Assembly (NCBI RefSeq): GCF_000002865.3
Contig: NW_001865051.1
Location: 606,728-670,727 of the forward strand
Source of the DNA: Monosiga brevicollis MX1
Taxonomy: Eukaryota; Opisthokonta; Choanoflagellata; Craspedida; Salpingoecidae
Direction of reading: 5' to 3'
Length of the DNA stretch: 64,000 nucleotides
The translations under genes and the position numbers were made by a program. The notes under the pieces are model-generated. The model searched no databases. It had not been told where the DNA came from and saw nothing but the letters and a program-made list of their open reading frames with translations. Positions within the stretch are counted from its first letter, which is position 1. Each line of letters begins with the position of its first letter. Shown piece after piece: positions 12,022 to 24,246 of this stretch.

Positions 12022-15000
12022 ATGTGGCGCACCTATCATGGCCGTGATGGCCCGCGCACCTTTGGCGTGCGCGTGGCGCAGCCGCACCAACACCATCTCG
12101 CTGCCGGTATGTGGCCCAACAATCTGCGCAACCACGTGCCCGGCCTTGCTCGCCTTTTGCACAGCGCCCGACTCATTGCAGTCGATCCGCCGACACTGCA
12201 GGCGACCTTGATCTATACTGCGACAACCGCGTCATCACCAGCAAGTATACGCTGCTCACCTTCTTGCCCATCAACCTCTTTGAGCAGTTTCAACGCATCG
12301 CCAACTTTTACTTTTTGGTGCGCCCACTCAGCCAAGCCAGGCCATTCCAACATCCCTGGTCACCCATCTCGGCACACAATGCCTTCGCATAGCAAGCCCT
12401 CACTCTTGTCTGTGTCTCTTAAACTCGCCTCTCTTGGTGCTTTGGCGCGCGCCCCGCTGCTTCGGCCCAGGTGGTCATGATTATGAACTTTGTGAGTCAC
12501 TTGCCATGATCGACAAGAACAAGGCGGTAGCCGCCCCCAGCCTTATACATGTTGAAAAACAAAGCGCCCCGCTTATTCTGACGCCATGGACATTCTTGTG
12601 CTTCTTAGATCCCAGGCGTGGCCATCATTGAACCCATCACCAGCGTTCTCCCTCTTCTCTTCGTCATCGGTGTCACTGCTATCAAACAAGCCTACGAAGA
12701 TTACAAGGTAAACTTGGCGGGCCTTCGCCAATCCCCTTCTCTTTCTCATCCGGCTCCATCGTCCTTGACCTCATTTGCGTGATGCATGGCGTGTGGACAG
12801 CGCCATCAAGCGGATGCCGTCATCAACCTCTCAGAATGCAAGACTTTACAAGCAGACGGCACGCTTGCGCCTTGCTATTATAAAGACATTGTATGTGTGC
12901 CACGTCGCGGGCTGGATGCCACTTACATCTACCATGGACATGATCGTGGCCGCCTTATTGCCAACCTGCTTCTTGTACAACAGGCTGTGGGCGATATTGT
13001 CCAAGTTTGTAATGAACAAGAAATCCCATGCGATCTCGTGGTCGTGGCCTCCGCCCTCGAGAGCCGTGATTGCTACATCACGACGGCCAACCTTGATGGC
13101 GAATCCACACTCAAGGTCCACATACACTACGTCCTCGCTGCTCGGCTCTCTATTCATTCCCATGCCCCATGGACAAGAAGTCCGCGCGTGTTGCCCCTCT
13201 TATCCTTGCAAATCAACCCCTTGGGAACAACAGGTGCGCTACTGCCCTAAGCTCTCGCAGGGCTGGGGCCCTGCAGAACTGGCGCGGCAAGACAAACTGA
13301 CTGTCGAAGCCGGAGTTCCCAACGCCATTTTGTATGATTTCGATGGGCGCATTCGCTCCGGAGGTGAGGCACCTTGTACCACCTTTGTGCGCCTTCTGAG
13401 GTTCCCTTATGACCGCGTGGTTCACACGGCCAGAGATGCCTTGACCACCTCCTTCTGCGCCTCTCATGGTCATTAGAAACTGTTGAGGCGCTGACCACCA
13501 AGAATGTTCTGCTCAAGGGCGCACGACTCAAGGGCACGCCGTGGGTACTGGGCATCGCCGTCTATACGGGCGATGATAGCAAGCTGGCTCTCAATCAGCC
13601 CAAGACTAAATATAAATTCTCCACTGCTGAATCGCGACTCAACATTTTTTTGGCCTTTTACTTCCTCTGGCTCATTCTGGTCTGCACCATCTCCACTGTC
13701 TATGGAGAAGAATGGCGCTCCGACGCCCGGCGCTTTTGGCCTTTGCGAGGACAAGACACTCAAATGTACGCACGCCTACACGCTTCACACCCAGCCCACT
13801 TTGCGCTTGACGCGCAACACTCACCAGCAACCTCTCCACGCACCCTCTGCCTCTGCTGCTGGCTCACAGCGCCACCGATTTGACCTACCGAGTGGGCGAC
13901 GTCATTGTAACCTGGCTACGCTTTATGCTTCTTTACAACTGGGTCAGGCAACCCCTACGCTCCTTCTACTGGGGGTCTTTTCCATCCCTGTGGCTCAGCC
14001 GGGCTCGAGCTGACTCTGGCGCGTCGTGCGTGCGTCAATCTCACCTGAATGCACGGCTGGGTCCTCCCTATTCTGATCCCTAGGTCATCCCTATCAGCCT
14101 TTACGTCACACTCGAATTGCAAAAGCTGGCAGGCTCGCTCCTCATCAATTGGGACCTCAAGCTGTACGATGAGCACCTGGACGAGCCTGCCACGGCTCGC
14201 ACCTCTGACCTTATTGAAGACCTGGGTCAGGTCGAACACGTTTTCGCTGACAAAACTGGGACGCTGACAGAAAATCGGTGCGTTGTCCCTGACTACCATC
14301 ACGCCCGCTCAGCCTGAGGTGACCCTGTGCTCATTCTGGATTACCATCTAGCATGGTATTCAAAAAGTGCAACGTGCGTGGCCATGCTTTTGAAGTCCAA
14401 GGCGATTATGAACGACTGGTTCCGGCTGGCTCTGAAAAGACCAGAGCCTCTCTCAATAGCGCAGCTGGACCCAGTGCTCTCAACACGGCGCCGTCGGACG
14501 TATGGCACGACACGTCCAGCATTCGGGAAATGTTCATGTGCCTGGCTCTTTGTCACACCGTGTCCTACGAGGATAGCGTGGACGAAAGCGCACAGCACAC
14601 ATTCACTCGCCAACGAAAAATGACCTCAGTCTCACCCGACGAAGAAGCCCTCGTGCGCGCTGCTGCTTTGCCAGAGGTAGGTCATCTTTTGAGGACGTGC
14701 CCAGAGGCCTGATTGCTTAGGTTCAGAACTGTTGTCTTTTTGGTCGCTTGCTGATTTCAACGTCCTCACACACGACAGGTTGGAATCCATTTCTTTGACC
14801 GCAGCGATGACACGATTCAACTAGAGATTGACGGCCAACGCATCGAATATGAGGTTTGCTCAGCCTGCAAGCTCTATGCCCTATGTCGAGTTTGGGGCAC
14901 TTGAGGTTCTCATTCGCTCGCGCACTTCTTGCCTTGCTTTGACCGTCATGCCTGCTGTTCCCCTCGGGTCAATTGGGTCAGCTCCTGCACATTATGGAAT

Positions 15001-18000
15001 TTTCTTCTGCTCGCATGCGCATGAGCGTGCTCGTTCGCGATCCCAATGGCCAGGCCACCCTGTATACCAAGGGAGCTGATGCTGCCGTAATGCAACGCTG
15101 CCGGGCGCAATCGTCACCACAATCAACAACAGAAGAGCAGCAGGCTGAACTTCACCGTAAGTACTGACGGGCCTGTTCTGCCTGGGTAAAACAGCGAACT
15201 TTGACATGACTACGTGTGCTTTTCTAGAACTTCAAGAACAGCTGGACGAGTACAGTCGTCAAGGGTTGCGTACTTTGGCCGTGGCTGCTCGTCAACTCTC
15301 CGCGGATGAGCTGGAGCATGCCATCGAGCTGCTGACGGAAGTACGCAACTCGCATTGGTCAAATGGCCCAACGCTTTTCTTTGCCGTCTAATTTCACTCT
15401 CCCCTACTCCACCTGGCATTCTAGGCTAGTCAAGCTATGGAAGATCGCAAGGGCAAACTACGCGATGCATATGAGACCCTGGAGCGTGACCTGGACTTGA
15501 TTGGCGTCACGGCGGTGGAAGATCGTCTTCAGGTTTGTGGTTACCATGTCCTGGGAGGAGCGTGGGTGTTCGTGTTGACAAAGGCACCGTTTGTCTAATA
15601 AGACTGTGTGGTCGGGCACCTGTATCGACTTGGCACCTGTATCGGGTGTGTAGGATGGTGTGCCTGAAACCATGATTGCGTTGCGCGAGGCGGGCATTCG
15701 CACCTGGGTCTTGACCGGTGACAAGGTGCAAACAGCCATCAACATCAGCCTGTCCGCGGGTCACTTCTCCCATTCAGCCACGCAGCTCAAGTTGCTAGGC
15801 TTGCGCGAGGCCGATGCCTGCGGCCAAGCCCTCAAAGAGCTGCTCCCTCAGGTTTGCCAAAGGCTTGGTTGGTCAAGCCGCTTCGCCAGTACTTGCGTGT
15901 CGGCTCTCAGCAAAGATTGCATCTGCTGATTCTGCAACCTAGGTCTCTACACCATCACCTGTGATGAGCGCTCACGGCTCATCAGCGTCGTATGGCACCA
16001 TCTCTTGTGAGTTGAGACGCCGAGGTGTCTGCTTGGTCTTTGCACCCTTCCAAGCTCGCTCTCACACATGCACACTAAACTACCCTCGCTGCACGCGTGC
16101 ACCCAGCCACGGGATCAACCAATGCCGCTCTAATCGTGGATGGAATAACCTTGGGCACAGCCCTCGAGCACCACACTGAACTGTTCCGTGAGGTTGCCAC
16201 GTAAGCTCCTACTTCCTGCCGGTGCCCCAACGCGTCACCATGAATCAATGTCTTGAAATTGCGTGGAGCTCAACGTTCTTGGCCTGCCGTTGCGGCAACA
16301 ACATGCCCGCGCCTCTCGCAGGAAATGTACTTCCGTTCTGGGCTGTCGTCTGAGCCCGGTACAAAAAGCAGCGGTGGTTAAACTTGTGCGTGCCGGCTTA
16401 GCTTCGGTCAGCGACGAAGATGGCAACTCTGTACAGGGTGGCGGCAAAGCCGTGGCGGGCCGCAAACCAGTGACGTTGGCAATTGGCGACGGTGCTAATG
16501 ACGTGGCCATGATTCGCGAGGCCCACGTTGGTGTTGGCATCCTTGGCAAGGAAGGACGGCAAGCGGCCCGCTCAAGGTCAGAGCCGACGTTGCTTTCCAC
16601 TGGCACTGTCAAGTTTATTTTGTTTTTTGGTTTTGTTTTTTAAAAAAAAACTCACAGACATGCCTCGTGCTGATGGGCCCCCTTTGGCAACGGTCATCAC
16701 CATGACTCCCCTGTAATGCTTGCAGTGACTACTCCATCGGGCAATTTCGCTTTCTGAAACCGCTTCTTCTGGTCCATGGCCACTACTGTTATTGGCGAAT
16801 CGCATACACGATTCAGTTCTTCTTCTACAAGAATTTGGCCTACATTCTGCCTTGCTTGTTCTATGGCCCCATCTCGCTGTTCTCGGCCCAAGTCATTTAT
16901 GAACAATGGAACCTGACGTTTTGGAATCTCTTTTTCACCTCTTTGCCAGTTTTATGCTTTGGCATTTTTGAAAAGGTACACTCCCTTCGTTTACCTCACG
17001 CGCATCGATCCAGGCCAGCTGGTACTTGGTTCTCTTAGTAATATGTGTGGCAGAAACCGACTGTTTGTGCACCTGTCTAATGAGCGATGGGGATCGGGTG
17101 AACACCGGTGTAGGACATTGACGAGCGCGTTCTGTTGCGCACGCCGAGAATTTACCCTGAATTCGTTGGGAATGCCGTCCTGAGCTATCGTAAATTCTTC
17201 GAGTGGACCATCACGGGCGTGAGTGACACGTGTGCTCGTGGTGTGGCGACCCTTGGACTGCATACTCGGCTGAGCTGACTCTTGATCCTGGGTCTGTGTA
17301 CAGGTTTGGCAGGGGACCGCTGCTTACTATGGCGTCACTCTGGCGCTCGAGCGACACCGCCCCACGGTGCGTTGACAGCGCTGCTCCCATGCCCTGGTGT
17401 GATACAAGTGTTGACCTGACTTGCTTTGCCGGGCTGTTTTGTGCACTCTGATCAGGTAACCTTGTGGTGGTACGGCATGACAATCTACTCGCTGATGCTG
17501 CTCCTGGTGACACTACGCATCGCCTTTGATATGCGATACTGGACATGGATGAGCCACGTCTGCGTGTGGGGGTCGCTGCTGGCTTATGTCGCTTTTAATC
17601 TCGTCGAGTCGGGTATTCTCTTTGTGTGGGGTGAGGAGAGCTCAACGGGGGGCTACTACTGGGTACGATAGATTTGTGCCGCAATGTCCACCCCAGATGC
17701 TCGAACCCATGCGCGGCGTTTGCGGGAGATTGCGTGGGTCTAATGATGTCCGTTTGCGTGGACCCTCGCCTCCAACACACGCGCGCGCACCTTTTTCAGG
17801 TCTTCTATGATATGCTGGGCTCGGAGATTTTTTGGGGCACCCTTGTGGGCATGGCAGGCATTGCCATCCTGCCCCACTATCTTTTTTCGTATGTCATACA
17901 ATTGCTCGTTTGTCATGTGGCCAACATCCTGCAAATGATCACCATGCTTTGGGTCTGTGTGGGTGCAGGTTGTACATGCGATTCTTCCGCCCAACGTTGC

Positions 18001-18195
18001 TGCAACAATGTCAAGCTAGCGAATGGGAGCAGTTGCGCGCAATGCTTGGTGTCTTCACCTGTGATTGCTGCGTGCCTGGGTATGGCAGTTTTGGGAAGGT
18101 TGTTGTTGTTTGATTATTTACAGTTAGTTTTTTCCTTTGTCATTTTCTTCTCATCCTCTGCTTTGTCGCTTGCCACAGGTTGTATGGCGTTGTGA
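12022..18195 (+). CDS. P4-type ATPase, phospholipid flippase
   Basis: P4-ATPases use ATP to move phospholipids to the cytosolic leaflet. More than twenty short exons can be followed in family order. [18 protein letters not shown] starts at 12022. The family signature [18 protein letters not shown] and [14 protein letters not shown] lies near 12215-12318. Then come [19 protein letters not shown] near 12610, the actuator motif [11 protein letters not shown] near 13085, the phosphorylation motif [12 protein letters not shown] near 14240-14275, [11 protein letters not shown] near 14632, [10 protein letters not shown] near 15060, [16 protein letters not shown] near 15695, and the hinge motif [19 protein letters not shown] near 16478. 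Membrane segments follow ([19 protein letters not shown] near 16826, [18 protein letters not shown] near 17475, and others up to about 17885). The actuator motif is DGES, where most P4-ATPases have DGET. The C-terminus is short; my best join ends at 18195. It probably pairs with a CDC50 subunit, not seen here. Confidence 0.93.
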
Positions 18196-18553
18196 AAAAT
18201 TCCGACTATGTTTGAGCTCAACAACCTGGAGGGAGCTTCCGTGAAGAACGAAACAAGGCTGACGTAGTTGAACCTGAACCTGAATCGTATATAGATTGCA
18301 TTTCACGCTCGTGGTCAACGATTGAACCTCATTGGGGCCGCAGGCCCTAATATCCACAAGCAATCAACAACAAGCAAAAGAGAAAATAAAGGGTCAACAA
18401 CAACACCAACAGGCGAGGTAATGAGACCCTCCACCCGACGAGGGAAACCTGGCAACTCGAAGAACAGGACACGACACAACAGCAAACAAACAAACACCAA
18501 TGCCGTCCTCCAGGCCAGTAGGACCCCGAGTGAACCAGAGTCGCACACACGGC
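18196..18553. other. Convergent intergenic region
   Basis: This separates the stop codons of the flippase (+) and RasGEF (-) genes. The + strand from 18360 to 18500 is rich in CAACAA and AAACAAAC. I see no gene. Confidence 0.55.
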
Positions 18554-21500
18554 TTAGACCAAACTCACACGCCCACCAAGAACCTCAACGCTCTCCAAGA
18601 TTGTGTCTTCCGCATCCAAATCAATCTCAATCCAGTCCGGACCCTCAAGGGGACAGCTCACGGAAGGCAATGGCTCTGTCTCAAACACAGAGGACACGAC
18701 AGACGAGGCTGAGCCTTCACTTTGCCTCGCCTCGCGCGCCTCGGCCGTGCCTTCAGCCGCCAAGGAGGACATTGAAAAGTCAAGGACGAGCTTGCTTGCT
18801 GTGAAAGGCCGCTCGTTTGTAGTGGAAGACATATTGTAAGCAGCACTACTGGGAGCCAACCAGCTGTTGATTGACGCGGATGCAGACTCCATAGTGGCAC
18901 CCAAGGGTGACGGCGCTGTGCGTGGTGCGGCGCCGTCAAAGAAGTGGCGTGGAAGCGATAGCGAGGTTGACAATGGCTCCAAATTGGCCACTTGGCGTCG
19001 TGTAGCCAAGGAGGCGTCGGCCGGGTCAGGTGAACTCAGACCATGACCCGTACCGGGCTCGGGAGCCGAGCGCGTGGAGACAAGCGAGAGGTCATCGTGA
19101 CGCTCATCTTCGCTACTGTCCATACAGTCAGAAGCGGAAAGCATGCTGCTGCGCCGACTGTAGCTTGTAACAGCAGAACTGCGAGGCAAGGACCAGGTCT
19201 CGCTGAGGCGATGGGGCGTCGCCTCCAGGCTTGCATCGCTTAATTTAGGCCGAAGCGGTGTGCGAGCTTGCTCTGGCAACGCAGACAAAGACGTGCTGCT
19301 CATCTTGCTGAAGCGACGCGGTGGGGGCATAAAGGCATGAACTGAATTGGTGCGAGCGGAGAGCGGGCCGTCGGTCGAGCCACCGTCTGCCTCTGCATCA
19401 GCTGCCGCGGCCACCACGATGGTCAAGCTGCTGCGCTTTGGCTTGCGCTCAGTCGTGGCCCCCTTGTTAGCGCCACCCTTGGCAGGTGAGGTCAGCTCAG
19501 CCAACAGATATTGGCGTCGCACCTGAGCCGCCTGGGTGTCCGGTGCAAGCTCCGCTTTGCTGGGTAAAGCAGGTAGAGCCGCCCGAGGCACAGATACGCG
19601 GAGGTAGGACTGCATGCCAAAGTCCGTCCGCATGGGAAAGGCCTGTTGAGACTGCACGCTCATCAGAATTTTGGTGACAAGATCCGCAGAGTCGCGCGAG
19701 AGAGTGCGGCGCGTTTCCGTGGCAAACAGCAGATCTTTGAGATGAACGGGGAGGAAAGGGATACAGGGCTTGTTGTGGAACTGCTCCAGCTGGCGGCGAT
19801 AGTTGGCCATGTTGCGCGAAGGGTCCGTGAGTCGCGCCAGACGCGCAAACAGCTTGCGGTGCTTGTCCGCCAAGCGCACGGTCGCCATCTTACGGGACAC
19901 CTGATTGCCAACGGAAGCAAGACATGCGCCGGAGATGAGAAGGAATGCGCTCGCGGCCGGATTCGTGATGACGCGAAACCTTGGCTGCTCAATTCAAGAA
20001 AACACTCTCGCTCAAGAACAGGCCGCTGACCTCGACGCTATCAAGAGCTGAGTAAATGGAAAACACGCTAAAGAGATTGCCAAGCTGACAGCACTTGTCT
20101 GCTACGCGCAACATTAACCTAATAAACGAAACAAAAATCAAGGTGAATCCACTCGCATGACTCAGCTGCCAAATGAAAGAGGTCATTGCATCTTGGTCAG
20201 CTGATTCGATCGGGGTGGGGACAAGCATCGGCTACGTACAAATATTTGGAAAGCCACTCTTTCTCGGCCGTGCCTAGGAGAATCTCGGCCTTGACCCAAG
20301 CAATCTCTTGCTGAAAGCGATCCATGGCAGCTTGAAGCGCAGAAGAGTGCGCCGAGTGTCCAGGTGCATGCTGTTGTGACTCCATTTTGTAAGCCCGCGC
20401 CACTGTGTAGCAAGACACAAATCATGTGAGCAAGAGACGGCACGTGACAGCCGTGCGCCATGTGACAATTTTTTGCCGAGGTACAAGAGTAACGAGAAGG
20501 AGGGAAGGTGAGGTCAATCAAGTCGAGAGGAACAAACGCACTCGCTGTCAGGTAGTCATCGACAGTCAGTACTGTGAACAGCTGCTCATCGAAGAGCGTG
20601 AGCTGGTTTGCCACAGTATCTGGCTCCAGCTGATCCAAAATGCCAGGGGTAGGGCCATAGTGTTTGTCTATGAAAGGCAATGGGTCGTAAGAAAAGATGA
20701 GAACGAATCCTCGACCGTGAGAAACTTGGAAATGTGACGACCGTACCTGCAGTTGCCGTGGCATCCACGGGCTTGCGCGCCGCGGTGGCTCTGTCCTGCA
20801 GCTGAACGACGAGTCGGATTTCTTGCAGGAGCCAGGCCCATTCAGAGCCCATGTGTTGCTCGCACCAAGCCTCAAAGCTGTGGCGGGTGAGATCATCGTG
20901 CAGCAAATCCGAATGGCACACAGAGACCCAGAGGAGGCTCAGCTCCAAAACAGCATACGTCTGCACAAGGAGAGCAAATGAGCTGGAGGCCCCGTGTGTC
21001 AAGCAGCACGACAGGATGGAACAAGGGGCGCACCGCGCTAGGAAACCGCTCCAAGCAATCCTGAAGGTAATTCAAAAACTCAAGGGGGGTGAAGACGACG
21101 CGATACGTCAGGACCAAGCCCAGCATGGCGGGTATGTCAGCCTGAATTGACCGAAGTGGTCGCTTGAGCCGCCGCAAACATAGACGCTCTATTGTATCAA
21201 GACACGGGTTGTGAGGGGCGGTAAGCGTGTTGCCTCGACCAAAGAAAACAGCAAGGCCCACTTGCACCGAAAGCGATTAAAGGGGCAAGGTCACGCACCA
21301 CGAGCTTCATCGTCCTTGGCCGGGTGGTGGGTGCTCCGCTGAAGCTATATATCAACGCGCGGAGATCAGGAGGTGAGCAAGGAAGAAGTATCTTTGAGTC
21401 CGGGGCAAAAAAAGAAGTGCTTTTAATCTATACCTGGGCTTCACGGAGAGCAGCTGCAAAGAGCTCGAGGGCATCGTCATCCAGCTTGTGATGACAAGGC

Positions 21501-23094
21501 AGTTCGTGAGCGGGCCAGTAGCGGGCAGCTGGCGCCAAGCTTTGCACGGATGGGCGACGATGATGGCTTCCAGAAGAGGAGGCACTATCGGCAGGAAACC
21601 CATCCAGGTCTGCCTCGGAAGAGTGAATGGAAGGTAAGGAGACGCGGTCGCTGGGCAGTTCACTGCTGCGGCGACTGGCTAGGGGTAGATCGGCAATGTC
21701 CCCGAGGCTGGAGCTCGCCGAGAGAGCTGGCGAGCCTTGGCCTGCGGAGCTCGGTCGAGAGGATGCGGCTAGCCAAGAGTGCCGGCTACGGGGTGGCAGT
21801 ATTTTTTCAGGCGTGACGCTTATGGGGCTGCAATTTGGCTATAACCGTGCGTGGTCAACAAGCATTGAGAAATGAGACTATACAGTGGTGCTGCAAATGC
21901 TCCGAGATCACGACCCGAGGCCAACATACCGAGATGACCTTGGCGCTTTGTGGGCGGTGCTCAGTTTGAATGAGCGCCTTGGCAGCCTTGATGACGGCAG
22001 AGGCGTCGCCGCGCACTCGACTCTGAAAGGCTAGGAGCTGGCACCCTGACGGATTTTCGACGAGAATGCAAGCCAACTTGCAGAGAGCACGGCGAGTAAG
22101 GTGAAGCATAGGTTGTGGGTGAGCTGGTACCGTGGTCGCAATTGCAACTGTGGTGCGCGCAGAGGGACTGGGGCATACATGATGGGGGTGGCGTGGCGCG
22201 CCCGCATATAAGATTTGTTCGGGCTCAAAGGCAATTGTGTTGAGATGTGTGCTCTCATGTTGAAAGAGGAGGCCGCTACCATCCACACGCAAGGTGCCCT
22301 GTCAAAAATTCAAGCAAGGCAAAATCGGATTGAGCACGAGTATTGATGGACGGGCGCAATGTGATCGTGCTGTGGTCGTGGAGAAGAAACAACAGGCGGC
22401 AATGGGTCGTCGCGCATTTTTGTCGTTTTGGGGAACAGGCAAAGAGATGGCCTGGGTCGAACAACACACGCTTGCGTTCAGCGAAGGCACATACCTGATG
22501 GGCAGCAAGGGGCATAGATTTGATGCACTGTAGTCCAGCTTGAAACCGAGATTTAACATCCTGGCCACCCTGGAGCACCAGGGAGGCTGCCAGACTGGTT
22601 TGCACGACCACCGTTTTCTGTCAATGGATATAAATAAGTTACAAACCAAGAAATAGAAATGACCGATACGAGGACAGCAAGGCGAAGGAGTCGTGAGACG
22701 GCAAGCATAAGGGGTCATGCTGCGTTTCTCGCCCAGCAAACCGCCGGGTTTGGTTCGAGCAGCTGCGAGCAGGCTAAGCACCATCAGCTATGCAGACGTA
22801 CCATGTCAGCGATGATCGTGCTAGCCCATGGCCTGGTCGGCCGGACCGAAATGAAGAGCTAGCGCTTGGGACAAGCTATGATTGCCAGCAGTTCTGAACA
22901 AGCGCCAGCAAGGAAGGGTCAAGCTCTGGCAGTTGAGATGGGCTGTATTCTCGGCCTCCCGGCACAGAGAAAATTGAGGAAGCGCTGCTGACGGGCCGCT
23001 CGAGTGGATGTACGGGTCGGCGCTGTAGGGTGGTGGGCAAGCGGTGATAAGAGTGCGAGGCCTTCAAGGAAGGCAAGCGCTGTGACCAGTGCAT
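18554..23094 (-). CDS. PTB-like domain plus RasGEF (CDC25) guanine-nucleotide exchange factor
   Basis: This is a multi-exon gene, probably an activator of a Ras-family GTPase. Going 5' to 3' on the minus strand: a Ser/Pro-rich start (about 23094-22890), then three exons that look like a PTB/PID fold. These are SLVLQGGQDVKSRFQAGLQC with CIKSM (about 22610-22500), TLRVDGSGLLFQHESTHLNT with AFEPEQILYAGAP (about 22290-22200), and LACILVENPSGCQLLAFQSR with GDASAVIKAAKALIQ (about 22085-21960). A Ser/Arg-rich linker spans about 21760-21420. The RasGEF N-terminal module includes LVLTYRVVFTPLEFLNYLQ near 21120-21050. The catalytic part includes DTVANQLTLFDEQLFTVL near 20610, MDRFQQEIAWVKAEILLG near 20320, QLGNLFSVFSIYSALDSVEV near 20060 and CIPFLPVHLKDLLFATE near 19750. 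The last exon (about 19900-18554) continues about 370 residues as a Ser-rich tail. The 5' end, and whether the PTB exons belong to the same transcript, are not proven; an in-frame stop near 22876 requires a donor before it that I could not settle. Confidence 0.75.
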
Positions 23095-23749
23095 GTCATG
23101 ACAGACCTTGGTGGATGCTGGGGGGGGAATAGACTCGGGAGAGAACGAGTGGGTGCTCAAATGGGCAGGCGGGGAGTGCAAGAAGCAATCGGATCTTGGT
23201 GGCTTTCTGTCGGCTTTGGTGTTTAAAGGTTCAGCAGGCCAGCGGGCCAAGCAATCTCGAGTGGGCAATGCCACGTCTGGTACTCCAGGGAGAGGACAAA
23301 CGAATGGGGTCCCTTGCCGGCACAGCTCGGCTGCGTTAGCGGGTGCAGCGCGACGAGCAAGCTGGGGAATGGGCGCCAAGAGGAACGCCAGACCTCAAGC
23401 TTGAAATGTGTAGGGGCTGACGGTTGCCGTTGAGCAAACGCACAGCAAGAATGCTACGTTGCCTGTGAGGGCGTTGGCGGGCACAAAGCTCGGCCGCAGC
23501 CCCCGACCAATTCAAACCGACAAGACTCGTGTCCGCTCCGTTACTTGCGTGCGAGCACCACAATCAGCACGCGGAAGAAGAAGAAGAAAAAGAAGATGCA
23601 AGCGTGTGATGGACAAAGGCGAGCATGCACACCACGACCTGTTCCTGAAGGAAGCTCAACACGGGTCAAAAACAGCTCCTTTGGAACCAGGGTCGACAGC
23701 CCAACAGTCTCGGCCCAGCAAAAGTCCACGGCGCTGCCGTTCACGCATC

Positions 23750-23785
<36 letters not shown>

Positions 23786-23990
23786 GACAGCAATAAAATA
23801 AAATAAAATCTGATGCGCGTGTGTGTGTGACACTCTCTCTAAATATCACTTACATGTAGTAATCTCTCTCTTACATGTTAATCCAGGCAGCACACGGCCA
23901 CGCTCCCTGCTCAGACTATGATGATGTACGTCCAACAGCAATAATTACATGTACATGTAATTTTTTTGATTTTTGATTTTTTGATTTTTG

Positions 23991-24022
<32 letters not shown>

Positions 24023-24246
24023 CATTTCAGCTTCAAGGTTTAAATTTTTTAATTTTTTTATTTGGGGCTCAAATAAAAAGCGTTTGGGTATTCGAGGTGT
24101 TGCTGTTGGCAGAGAGGCAGCGCGGCACGGTTGAGCTGGGCGCCGACGTGGCCGACGTGATGCCGTGAATGGTGATAGCTAGGCGCAGGCGAGCATTTGT
24201 GCAGTTTTAACAAGTCTTTAGGGGGGTTGTGCCCAATGCAAGCAAG
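23095..24246. repeat. Intergenic region with CA/GT microsatellites
   Basis: This lies between the likely starts of the RasGEF gene (-) and the coiled-coil gene (+). It contains a CA tract at about 23757-23784, TAAAATAAAA-type sequence, a TTGATTTTT repeat at about 23958-23990 and a GT tract at about 23993-24020. A minus-strand open frame at 23095-23379 lacks an ATG but is Pro/Ser-rich and could be extra 5' coding sequence of the RasGEF gene. Confidence 0.55.

Noticed and set aside
11528-12162. Minus-strand frames of 133 and 150 codons upstream of the flippase start
   Set aside because: Low-complexity Arg/Pro/Ser content, no recognisable motif, and overlap with flippase exon 1.
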